Assembly: GCA_900660155.1 (NCBI GenBank)
Contig: CABFPE010000354.1
Location: 467,746 to 531,745, forward strand
Direction: 5' to 3'
Origin: Hofstenia miamia
Lineage: Eukaryota; Xenacoelomorpha; Acoela; Hofsteniidae
DNA length: 64,000 nt
The stretch's first letter is position 1. Each line of letters starts with the position of its first letter. The notes under the pieces were generated by a model. That model made no database searches. It was not told where the DNA came from and saw only the letters and a program-made list of their open reading frames with translations. Shown one piece after another: positions 47,807 to 59,439 of the stretch. Both the position numbers and the translations under genes were made by a program.

Positions 47807-49715
47807 CCCAAGTGACTCTACACTTAAATTTTATCCGGATATAATTAATAATTTTATTTTCAAAAGTTTGCGAATTCGATTTTCTTCTATTTTACTATGT
47901 GTCTTTTCATATGAATTTTGTCGCTTTCATTCTCAGATTTGACAGTTTTTTATAAATGAAATATATTTGATATTAATATTTAATCAAGTAATAACACAAT
48001 CATGAAAAGCATTTAATGATAAATACGTTTTCCAATTTTTTTTAATATAAAACTAGTTGAATTTTCTTCTACGCTTCCATCAATATTTAGTATAATATAG
48101 AACAACATGAAAAATATTTTAATAGAAAACTGAATTGAAATTGAAACGACGTATATTTTAAATATGATAGAAACATTGATTTAAAGAATTATCGTAGCTT
48201 TTAATAATAGACGACACATTAGATAAAGTAAAACTTTAGAGTCACAAAAACACACAAATTCACCAATTTCATCGTTCAGAAATGGTCGAAGTCCTAATTA
48301 TTAATAAACATAACAAGTTAATCATTATATGTCACAAAATATTTGTGAGCTGAGGTGCTAAAGTAAAAAGTTTAATTAGGGGAGGTATTGGTTCCCAGTG
48401 CTGTACACCAAACAGTGATAAACACAAACAGGATTTTGAAATGTACAGTAATTGAAGGAAACCTATTCAATGGGAAACTAAAGCAAATGATTGAGGCAGT
48501 AGCATTACTGAGCATATTATTATTTGTGACAGTGAAAATAAACATTTGTTGAACTATATTTTTGTATAAAGTGGCTTAATCAATGTAACATATTAAAAAG
48601 GATTATTGCAGATATTAAGCGCAATTTAGAACCTTCGTATTATCATCAAGTTCTTCCAATTTTCTGTTTCTTGATTCTTGATAAAGGCTGTCATATTCCC
48701 AGCTTAATGTCTTGCACTATTTACCGACACCAACATTGTGTTAGTTTACGATTCATTGATTCTTGACACGCTCTTACTTAATGATATTTCTTGAAATTCT
48801 TAAAAAACCAAAACAACTTCTTTGAACAATACATTGAATTCATGAATTAGAATGTATTTTTATAATGCAAGGATATTCTCTCTTTCAACTATACAGTTGA
48901 CATTGACTGACGATGACGAGGATTAAGAAGACTAATTTAGAAATCAACACAAATTGCACGTTTTAAAGTAGTTAAAATTGGTATAAAATTTTACCCAAAA
49001 ACGTTGTCAAAGTACTTTAAGCTTATAAATAGGAAATTAAAATTCCGTAATTGCAAGTTATTTTCTAGTACGTGTAATTTAGGAAAACTATTGAATTTTA
49101 GAATTTTTTAATGTGATTGAAAATCCCAAACATATCTTGAAAGATTTAGTTGTGAGATGCATGTTATGCTAGTGGCAATTTTTTTTTCAATATATTATTT
49201 AACTCTGAATGCCATGATTCATATCAGTCTATTTTGCCTACTTCAACAAATGTCATGTTCATTAATTTTTATAAGTGTTACAGTAATTATTGGTACAAAT
49301 CGCATGTATATTGAACAGTTTTTGAACTACGTGTGCTCAGTCAAAAATCAAGTGTCGCAAATGCATCCTAATTCATCCTATTGATGTCGCAGGTGTGTCA
49401 TTATGACCAAATTGCTAAAGAATATAAAATAAATTAGTAATTACATGTGTTGTAATGTAATCCATTATCAATACTAGAGGTATTGTGTTAGTTATTGATA
49501 GTTTTGACAGCGCAAAATGTCTTTGCGTATCTAATTGCTTTGCTGTTTGCATTGTTATATGCATCTGTGCCAAGCAATTGGGTCTGCAGAATCTTACGTG
49601 TTCTTTGTAGCAACTTGGTCATTGCTACTTAATAAATTTGCTAATGATAATCTGTTATATGCACTTAAAACGCATTGAAATAATGTATTTTGCTGTTATA
49701 AATTGTGTCGTTGTG
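47806..49715. other. no recognised gene
   Basis: AT-rich non-coding sequence downstream of the hammerhead-like element. I see nothing in it. Confidence 0.5.
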
Positions 49716-49719
49716 AGGG

Positions 49720-49990
49720 TCATTAACCTATCTCGCTTTCCGCTATTCTCAAAGTATCTCATTGTGATATCATCTCTAAGTCCATCTGCTGAGACAGCAG
49801 AACGTCTTGTTGAGACACATGGTGTCTCAATGAGACATCCTAAAGATATTCTTTTGGACGGACATTAAGACAGAATTAGGATCGTTTTAGGATACATTGC
49901 GACGTTCTTGTGTTATCGCTACAATGGCAATTATGTCGCAGTGAGATGTTTTTGGGATATCGTGAGGTTTCTCATTTTTGTCTGGGTGTA
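49720..49990. repeat. GAGAC-rich block with a 9-bp-stem hairpin, probable DNA-transposon remnant
   Basis: GAGAC/GTCTC and GAGAT words recur about ten times. TTGAGACAC (49810-49818) and GTGTCTCAA (49822-49830) form a perfect hairpin with a 3-nt loop. The block ends TTTTTGTCTGGGTGTAG at about 49989, which looks like an element terminus (reverse complement CTACACCCAGACAAAAA). No matching left end found. Confidence 0.4.
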
Positions 49991-50830
49991 GTTGTGAATG
50001 TTGACCTGCCCACAAAAAACCAATGATTTGTATGCTGATGCCCTGAAATCCATAGTTAATTTCTCTTTCTTGAGTTTGACTATAAATAGAATTCAGTGTA
50101 CATCATCAACAATAAGCCATAAAGCAAATGTGTTTTTCATAGATACTCTTCCATTTCATTCCTTAGAAAGGATTTAAGATATATTCAATGTGAACTGGAT
50201 ACAAAAACATTATTATTCATTATCATCCATCATTATTAATTTGACATATTCTTGTTCATATACTCTTGCTTCAGCTTCATCATTAACCATTATCATGTTC
50301 TTCACCATAATCATCACCAGTATTTGTTACTCATTTTTTGTTGTAGCCTTTGCTATTCACCATCACCACGTACCAACACCAGTAGCAGTAAGGACTATGA
50401 TTTTAGTAAAAAAAAAAAATCAGTCTAATTTTTAATGGATCTTTCTCTGATGCTGTTGCTTCCCCTACAAATTGCTGTATAATTATAATTATGTCGTTAA
50501 AAAAATGATGTTAGTCGTCTTCGCGCACCTACATCTTAACTTTGGAGTAATATTAAACAATTGGTAGATGCTAACACTTATTTAGAGTTCCCATTCTCCT
50601 CAATTATTATTAAGACATAATAAAAAAATTGTTGCCTCCTTGATGATTTTTTTTTGTTCTGTTATATTATGATGTAGAGGGGGCGTTTTCATATTATCAT
50701 AATTTGCTCATATTTGCAAATTTCGATGCGATCATAATGATGCATAATTATTTTAAAAGGAACATCATCCTAAGAAAAACAAGTAAAATGAAACTCCCTC
50801 ATATTTATATATATATATATATATATATTA

Positions 50831-51130
50831 GCAACATCTGCATTTTTTAACAACAACAATCATATCAACAAAATAATAGTCTCCTCCACTCATAATTATC
50901 AATATGAAGAATGTAATCCTTCTTACATCGGAGAAACAAAGAGACATTTTGAAACCAGGATCAATGAGCACCTAAGAGGGCATTTAGAAAGTGAAATATT
51001 TTTGCATTTGCATAAACAAAAAAAAGATAATTACGATATCTTACTTTTACTTAAGAATGCTAAATATGCCGAAGACGTGGTTATAATATACACAAATAAG
51101 AATAAAAAAATGAAAATTAAAATAAGCTAA
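50831..51130 (+). pseudogene. Penelope-like element GIY-YIG endonuclease fragment
   Basis: The open frame from the TA tract to TAA at 51128 contains QYEECNPSYIGETKRHFETR followed by INEHLRG and HLHKQKKDNYDILLLLKNAK. C-x-x-x-Y-I-G-E-T-K-R, with an Arg and a Glu-His further on, is the hallmark of the GIY-YIG domain that follows the reverse transcriptase in Penelope-like retroelements. The GIY part is degenerate (IVS). The RT and the upstream part are missing: a TA tract (50816-50829) directly abuts. A stop comes early relative to the usual domain, so it is 5'-truncated and probably dead. Confidence 0.85.
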
Positions 51131-51213
51131 AACAACTAATTCAACATATTTTAAGTGTAAGTGCATTTTAACACCATTAACTGTACTAAGTGTAAAGCTT
51201 TTCCGTATTTATG

Positions 51214-51245
51214 CTGATAATGATTAAAAAATCGAAACCGGTAGC
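51214..51245 (+). ncRNA. hammerhead-ribozyme-like motif, copy 1
   Basis: Starts CTGATAAT, then GATT-AAAA-AATC (4-bp hairpin), then GAAA, CCGG, TA and GC. GAAA is intact and the order matches a type I hammerhead with an ultrashort stem III, the form known from terminal repeats of Penelope-like elements. The core CUGAUAA(U) has A for the conserved G and one extra base, so cleavage is doubtful. It lies 84 nt after the stop of the GIY-YIG frame and about 25 nt before the next TA tract (51271). Confidence 0.5.
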
Positions 51246-51265
51246 TAATATTAATATTAATATAT

Positions 51266-51270
<5 letters not shown>

Positions 51271-51301
<31 letters not shown>
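51271..51301. repeat. (TA)n microsatellite, 3' border of the Penelope-like fragment
   Basis: About 15 TA units. Together with 50816-50829 it brackets the GIY-YIG and hammerhead-like sequence. Confidence 0.85.
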
Positions 51302-51305
<4 letters not shown>

Positions 51306-51309
51306 AGTT

Positions 51310-54300
51310 AGCATTATTTTTAGAAGAAAAGTCCTCTTCTGAAAAGAAGAAAACTACCATGAAGTAATAAATTCAAGTTGTTCTTGGAAAACCACAATTT
51401 TATTTGAATTTTGTGATTGTTTCTTTTTAATCAATTGCTTTTAGCTGTTTAGTATATCACGTTTTATTGATGTGCATCAAACAAGAACAGTTAAACAAGT
51501 ATTTTTTGGAATTTTTTGGCTACTTCACTTAGCTATATTTAAATTTTCTGCCATTTATCCTAATTCCAACATCAAATTTCAATTCTAATAATTCAAAAAG
51601 AAGGTAGTGATTTATCCATCTTCTCTCATTTCCATTATTTTATATATAGTTCTATTTTCTGTGTTTCGCTAATACATAGGCGATAATGCATAAATTATTA
51701 TTCTAAAATTGCTTAATTTAATGATAATTTTAGTATATTACTCCAAGGAAATAGTAAATCATTATTGTAGAGATGAATTGCTAAAACTTAGCTTTTGATA
51801 AATACAGAACAGAATAGGCGATCTGCTTTTCTATTTGCATAATAATTTCCACAATTCTTTGAAATTTAAGTACAATGAATATAATATTTTCAATGTACAG
51901 TTACTTATTGTAAGGTATTGTAAAGGAAACTCTGTCATTTGCCTTTAATAAAACCAGTTGCGTATAAAAGTGAGCTTTTGCGAGAATTTTGATCGAAATC
52001 CATTTTCATTGATGAACTAGTTTTGTGTTGTTCAAAATTTTTGCATCAACTTTGGAGTCTAAATTTGAATTTTGTAACAGTCATTAAAATAACGTTAAAT
52101 TTTAAGCTGACATACACTGTTTAATCTGTCTCTCAAAATTCAATGATTATCGAAAAAGCAACTAGTCATTAAAACATGTAAACCACAAGTGTTGTAGACA
52201 GCCAAGAAAATTGAATTTTTTTCTTTCTACTATATCAAATTAAACCTGGTGTGACATTACAAACCAAAGTAGTTTGAAAGTAAAACATTCGAAATATATC
52301 TAACACAGACTGTCCAACTATCCCAATTTCTTCGGGAGTATCCGATTTTGAATGAGACATCCCAAATTCCGACACACGTCGTCTCGTTAGGAGAGCTCCC
52401 GATATTAGAAGCGAGAATGAAAAATTTTATAAAGTGTTTTTTCCTCAGTAAATTTATAAATTCTTTATTTACAATTCTCTATAAATATGCTTAGCCTTAC
52501 TGATTATATTATTAGTATAATATTCTATAAACAGTCTTGTTTGGAATCCGACGGTTTTCTTTCATACAGAGGTACGCACTGAAATAATGTATTCATATGT
52601 CTATCCTCAATATACCAATTTACACGAAATCATAGAAGAATATCTATAGCTATGTATAATATGCACCTAACAATATACTTCGATTCATACTTTGTGTTTA
52701 TATTGACAAAAAAAGATTTTTGTAAGCATCATCATGTTTAGGGATTATATAATAGTATTTGATTGAATATCGTAATTTAGTACCTCTTTTTTTTCATTTT
52801 GAAAACTCCAAAAATTTCGTCTGAAATCCAGATGCCCGATGGAAATAGGTTGGACCGCCTGCTAAAATTTGAATCTAAGTTCACAAAAATTTCAAATGAA
52901 AATGACTGTCAATCAACATTTAATATTTTTTTTCAAATAATAAACAAATTTTAAGAGGAGAATTCCCAAACTTACTAAGGCAGTGAAGTTCTGACTACAC
53001 ATAAAATAAAACACAGAAGTCAACGAAAAAGTGCCAATGTTAATTAAAACTATTGAAGTTGAAAATTTATATTATCATTTAATTCTCTCAAATATATCGA
53101 TTTTATTTTTTATCACTTGTTCAAATCCATTAAAATCAAGTGTACGACGCACATGTAACATTTAAGACTTCAGAATAGAAAGACCCTTTCATAAATGCAG
53201 ATGAGCTAAAACGGTAAGAGATGCAAAAATCTGTGTAAAAACGTAAGGCTTTGCGTTAAGAACATCTGAATAATGGATAAGAACCACAATTAGATTATAA
53301 CTATACGAATCTTGACATTAACAGTGTTCCTATGACAATAGTTCCTTCAAAATATGCATCTTATCAGCAATCAATAGCAGGGCAGATTAAATTTGATTTA
53401 TTTTTAGCAAGCGCAATCATATTCGCTTGTGAGTGCAATACACCGCTTTGCATCTCGTGTCTACAGCCCTGCACACAATAAAGTAGAAAATGCAACATAT
53501 TAATATTGGACATGCAGAATAAATGCTGTAGGTAACATTTTGTTTTAAAATGATAGACTTGAGTAAAAAATATTAGAATTGAAATAGGAAATAAAAACAT
53601 TGAAGTTGCTAAGAGTTCAATAGAAATCGAGTAAAATGCTTTAGCAATTTGCAATTATCGTCTAGCCGCTATGAGTAAAAATAAATTTAATATTTAATTT
53701 CATTAAATATATTGTTAACTTAATTACTGGAGGTTCACAAAACTTTTTATTGTCTTATAGATCAAAGGAGTTCAGTTGCTTTCCCTGAAGCAGTTATAAT
53801 CCTTTCAACATGCATTTAAGATATTTATTTATAGCAAAGCTTCGTCTTTTAAACAAAAGTAGGAATAATATTTACATGTTTAGAAGTTTTATGGACAATA
53901 CAAAACAGAATTAAAATCATGCTATTTCTATAAGCAATATTTCATTTAGTATAGTGCTACACGAATATTGTTAGATTAAGTTATGCCATTTATTAACTAA
54001 TCAATTCTTCTAAGAACCTAAGTATTTGTTTTTTTCGATTTACCGAGAGCATATAATATTTAAGTGACAGTGAATTGATTCAGTTTTCAATAAAATCAAT
54101 AATGTTAGAATGTTCCTTTAATTTTATCTGGGAAACAAGCATGATACTAATTATGAATTTTTTAAATTAATATATATTTTAGAAGTTCATTAAACACCAT
54201 GCGTTCTAAAAGATATGAAGGTAGGTTGTTCATAAATGATAAATCTCCCTCCTTAATCTTTTTGTATCCGTTAAGTAGATATCTATTTAAGCAGAATTCG

Positions 54301-56050
54301 CATGTTATGCTTGTGTGTTATAAATAAATATCTCAAATAGAAGGTAATTAAATAGCACTACCTAGAGTAGTGAATATCTCATGTTTAGACTTTTCTGCTA
54401 TATTTTCAAAAATTTAATTTTATAGCCTCTTTGGATATATTATGTAATTTAAGGGCTAATTTCGATGAAAATGTTGTCATTTATCTGAATATAATTTCTA
54501 CAATAAATTTTGAATTAATATTTGAAAATATTTGCAATCATTCAAAAACTTTAATATCAAGCATGTGCATTTTAAATTGTCCTGATTAATATCTAATTGA
54601 TCGACAAAGTTCGAAATTGTAGACATTTGTTCTGAGCTGCGGGAAACAAAACTCTTATTTTGCCAACTTTGATAAATTTAACTTTGGCAGTAAGTAATTT
54701 TGACATAATTCACTGTACAGACTTACATTTCCAAGTACATTTGTCTGTTAATTATTTTAATCAGAAAATACCTCGTATTGTTTGACAAACATTTGAGGGG
54801 AAATCTGGGACGCTTCTCTTGATAGAAACGGGGCAACACATCTTTAATGAGAAAAGAAATTTTCTAATAGAATGAACATCAAATAACTATTATTCCACTG
54901 TTTGAATTATTACTATTTACTAATTTGTCTTATCAATACATATCTAGAGCATAAAAAATAATTACTTCTTCTTCTTCTGAATATAATCTTCAATTATAAT
55001 TTAAATTTATTGAAAGATTATTCTTTCCTAATTCATTTGTAAAATTTGTAAAAGTTTCATTCACAAAATCTCTAAATTATATTTCCAAAATGTCATAGTT
55101 ATTTTATTTATGTTTTCAATCAATTTTAGTGAAGGTCATTTCCAACGGAGTACAAAGCAATTCAATTTGATTCAATATTCGAATTTTTCTATGAGATATC
55201 ATGATTTTATTTCTGTGCTTATTCACAAAAATTGCATTGGATAAGACTTAAAACTTATTACTTAATTTTATTTGTTATTGTATGGAGGCAACAGAAACGG
55301 TTTTTATAAAATTTTCTAATGATATGAGATTTTAAATTAATAATCCAAGGAATTTGTATTAAAAAAATATTTTAATTAAAGTTTCTCTGTGTAATTTTAA
55401 TGATTGAAATATATTTAATAGCAATTTTTATATTTATCGGTTTCCATGGAAACATCAAATAATGAAAAATTCATTCTTTGAATATAACAAAAGAAAGGTC
55501 TTCATTGCCACTGCTTTTATGGTAATCGATTACATAGAATTAATTTAGGGCTTCTTTAAATTATTTTTTAATACTTTTAAATAACATTAAACTTTAAGTT
55601 TGAAAATATATTATCAATATAGCACTTGCTTAAAATTATCAATTTCTTACTAAAAATGTAAGGGAAACACTCTATGGCACCTTAGTTTCCCAAATATAAA
55701 TGTTTCTTTAATGAGACAATACCAGAAAAATATATTCTTATGTATAACTAATGAATTATTTAGATATTCGTTTTACATTTATTTATTTCACTCATACATA
55801 TAAATCATACAAATAACAAAATATGAAATAATTTTAGCAGTTCCTTTTAAATTATTGAGTTATCTATATACAAGGTAGCCATTTGTCTGCTATTTCTGAC
55901 AACTGCAAATAATAAAATATGAGTTATTAGGTCAAGGTTATTAAACTGATTGCTTTGGACTATAATTTGCTCTTAAATTCAAATGTAAATTAAAAACTAC
56001 ATTTTTATTAAAACCCTATATATATATATATACTTATGGCCACCCCTATA
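51310..56050. other. no recognised gene (4.7 kb)
   Basis: Strongly AT-rich, stops in all frames. A patch at about 52320-52420 has CCCGA/GAGAC words like other repeat ends, and the 96-codon minus frame at 53364-53654 has no recognisable domain. I see nothing else. Confidence 0.5.
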
Positions 56051-56055
56051 TATAT

Positions 56056-57335
56056 ACCGATGAAATCGGTTACTTAATGCCATAGAAAACACATAGTACA
56101 AATTTTTAACAAATGAATGTGTGATAACATCATTATTTAAAACACATAATACAAATTTAATATGGAGAATGTAAAAAATAGAAATTTTCACTCAAGATGA
56201 TGTTCATCTGATAGAACACACTTTTCTATACGATTTGGCACAGATCAAAAAATAGTCTGTCACAAAATTTCATCAAAATTGATAAATACACTGATAATTC
56301 TTTCTTGTAATTCTGCTAGACTTTGACTACGTACTTTAAATACATACGGCATAGTCCATCGGAGTCATATCAGGACTTCGATCAGGCCATTTGAAAAAGC
56401 CTTTTCTTCCTATTCAGCGTTTTGGTAAATTGTTATCAATTGCTTCTTTTACAGGTGTAGAAAAATGGAATGGTGCTTCTTCGGGTTGCCACCAGTAGTC
56501 AGCACCGGCACCAGTGGCACGAACTATTTCACTTATTGCAGGAAAAGGAAAGTTTATTATCATATGAAGGTAATTTGTACTCTTGAAAGGTCCATCAAAA
56601 AATAATATCAAATGATAGAAGACCAGCAGATACCAGCCCATACAGTAAGACTTGGCGAATTTCAAAAACAATACGTATATTTTCAGGAGAGTAATACACA
56701 TAGTTGTGTCTGTTGACAGTGCCCTTTAAAAGAGAAAAGTTGGCTTCATCACTCCATACAATTTGATCGACATAAGGCAGAAGTGTATTATTGAATTGAT
56801 GACAGAACTGTAAATGACGATCTGGGTCGTCTTCGTTCATTGCCTGGATTAGACGTGGTCGCCAAATTCGGAAATTTAAATTCTGTATATACGCCGTAAA
56901 CTGGTGCGAGATATGTTTAATCCTTAAGACACTTGAACTGCTGATTAATTAGGGTAAACGTTTGGGCCAATGCCATGGCATTTTTCTCGTTTACTGATGT
57001 AGAGGGGATCCTTCTAGTGGACGGACAATGACATTGCCAGTATCTTCGAGCGTTTTAATCAAATCACTTACAGTGTTCCAGCGAACACATCTCCCAAACC
57101 TATTTTGAAGCTCTCTACACGCGGAGGAGCAGCTTAACTTGTTTTTGTCTTAACAAGGAATATTCTTTCTTCCAGAGTTAATCTTGAAAACATAGTCGAC
57201 TACAATTCTGTAAAACAAACGTAAATAATTATTAGCCTAGTAAAACAAATAATATTTAAATGTTCGACATATGTAAACGTAAATATTTATAAGCTTAGTA
57301 AAAAGATGAATTTTTAAATATGAGATTTCATCGGT
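56056..57335 (-). mobile_element. Tc1/mariner-superfamily transposon with short inverted ends, about 1.28 kb
   Basis: ACCGATGAAATC at 56056-56067 and its complement at 57324-57335 form 12-bp inverted ends. Both abut TA-rich sequence, the right one a TA tract at 57357-57384, as expected for TA-targeting elements. The interior encodes a transposase on the minus strand (separate entry). Inverted ends this short are at the low end for the superfamily, so flanking bases may extend them imperfectly. Confidence 0.75.
56330..57130 (-). pseudogene. mariner-type DDE transposase, decayed
   Basis: The minus strand gives an HTH region (RCVRWNTVSDLIKTLEDTGN), IQAMNEDDPDRHLQFCHQFN, then PYVDQIVWSDEANFSLLKGT (D-E block with the first Asp) and NRHNYVYYSPENI. 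In a new frame come FDGPFKSTNYLHMIINFPFP, WWQPEEAPFHFSTPVKEAID, and after stops GRKGFFKWPDRSPDMTPMDY. The W-P-x-R-S-P-D-x-T-P-x-D block ends in Asp (DDD type). The second block, normally Gln-Gln-Asp-Gly-Ala, reads QPEEAP, so a catalytic Asp is lost. Frameshifts split it into at least three frames. This variant is common in insects and other invertebrates. Confidence 0.85.
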
Positions 57336-57339
57336 TACA

Positions 57340-57349
57340 TATACATATA

Positions 57350-57391
<42 letters not shown>

Positions 57392-58285
57392 ATGAAGCAT
57401 ATATTGCTTAATAAATCTAATGAATACAGACTTTGCAAGATCTTGAATATTAAATCACAAGAACTCGTAAAATATTATAAATTACAACATCAGCTTAGAT
57501 GCTTTTTTCTTCCATTGCTGCTTAATTCTAAACGACACAGGGATTTTACCATTTGTGACGGTTTTCTATCAGCGCTTTAACGGGACTTGGGTGATCTATT
57601 AACAGAAAACAAAGTAGTTGTTGCTGCTATGGCCCTTAAACCGCATTGTTATTTCAAAACTTGCTTTGCGAGGAATTTGACTGTTTTTGTAATAATGGGA
57701 TTTTTCTACTGAAAAAATTCTATATTTTAATCTACTTGCATATTTTATATCCAAAGCCAATCTAATCTGTCAAAGTGTGATTTTTTCGAACCCAGTTAAA
57801 ACTAACTAAAAGGAAAAATATTGGAGGATGTTGTAAGATAAGAAACTTAGATTCTAAGTATGTTTCGTATACTTAGAGAACACCGTACTGAACGGTTGCA
57901 CTCCAAGTTGGTTCTAATATTTTAGAAATTTTCTACAAGGAGAAGGCGACTGAACTTCCATGGCTACCGTTTTCCCTAGAATATTGTAATAGTTTAATAT
58001 TTAGCTTAAAAATATAAAACAAATTTTAACGGCTAAACTGATAACTGGTTTGGAAGGTTGATTTTGAAAAATTGTTTTCGACCAAAGTCTATGTATTAAA
58101 TGATTGACTACAATTAGTTCAGATAGGTTGATATTAAAAATGATTCAGTAATGGGAAGATGGCAATGTATCAGGATTAATAACTTCAAGATTTCTCTAGT
58201 ACACATACATGTAGGTCAACTAATGTATTTGAGAAAAGAAGTCAATCATTACATTTTGTAAAATTTTCATGATTTGTACCAACAT
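57340..58285. other. no recognised gene; TA tract at 57357-57384
   Basis: AT-rich. The 86-codon plus frame starting in the TA tract reads MRFHRLHIHIY then low-complexity sequence and is probably chance. I see nothing else. Confidence 0.45.
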
Positions 58286-58293
58286 TATTTACT

Positions 58294-59415
58294 CAAGACT
58301 GCATATGGAAATGGACATTTCAATTCCATTCCATTTCCAGATTATGGAAATGGAAATAAAATGAAAATGGAAATCATTATATGGAATGGAAATTTCATGG
58401 AAATTAATGGAAATCAATTTCAAAAAATGGCATTCTCAATTCTACTGGAAATGTTCAAAACAGCCTAAAATATTTGATAACAGTCACAACGTGCACTAAA
58501 ATACCCAAAATTAGTCTGAATCATGGAAAGCAGAGCAAATACAACGACATAATGTGGTTAATGTCAAATAGTTTTGTTATATATTCAAAACAATATTAGC
58601 TTCAATGCGTAAATATGGAAATTGTAGCGCATGATTTCAGATATATATTAATGACTGGACCCGGTTGTGACATCTAACATTCGTTACTAATTGCGGTTTC
58701 AGCCCTTTATGTGCATATATACATTTGTTTAATATTTAATGACACCTCAATTAATATAATTATCTACAGAAAGTTTGTAAAATATAAAAGTTTGCTGCAT
58801 GATTTTTTCCACATAACATCGCTATGCATAAAGGACTTTAAATTATTTAATGTTAATTCGATTTTGAACAGAACTGGTACTGAAATTAACTAAAATAATT
58901 AATAGATTTGAAATTTAAATAACCTTGGCTGAGGCCAGGATCAAAAGCTTTTCAAAATTATAATTTGACAGTTTCAACCAAACTAATTATTGCACTTATC
59001 TGAACTGAATTCTAATTTCTGTTCAAATTGTAGTCAATTTGACGAACCACAAGTAGGGCTCTACAGGACTACTCAGTTCCAAAGGAATTACTCTCCCCAG
59101 TGGAAGCTATTAACATGAGACTTGGATAAAAAATGAAGAACGTGGAAGCATGGATTTCATAATACCACTCATACATTTTCAAATTGTGTTCAAAATAAAT
59201 GATATGCGGTAGAACCAAAAAATGTCATGGTATTGGTATATATCCAAATCCAATGGGACTAAGTGGGACTCAAATCAGCAAAATTCTGTTATCACATAAT
59301 AATAAACACTAGCTCTAAGAATTATGGAAATATGTTGAAATTGATGGAAAATAGGGAAATGTTTTTAAAATAGTTGTGGAAACAGAAAAAAATTACAATT
59401 CCATATGCAAGCCTG
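58294..59415. mobile_element. hAT-like element with ATGGAAAT iterons, 1122 bp
   Basis: The left end CAAGACTGCATATGGAAATG and the right end, reverse complement CAGGCTTGCATATGGAATTG, share TGCATATGGAA and most other positions. Octamers TATTTACT (58286-58293) and GATTTACT (59416-59423) match at 7 of 8. ATGGAAAT recurs about ten times just inside the left end and again near the right (59325-59395). No transposase. It contains CCAATGGGACTAAGTGGGAC at about 59250, a word from the repeats at 18203 and 21786. Confidence 0.85.
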
Positions 59416-59439
59416 GATTTACTAGGTATTCATACCTAT

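Noticed and set aside
53364-53654. 96-codon minus-strand ORF as a membrane protein gene
   Set aside because: Hydrophobic residues follow from AT richness. No domain, splice context or second exon seen. A CAGGGC...GCCCTG pair nearby (53380, 53467) lacks a matching 8-bp duplication.
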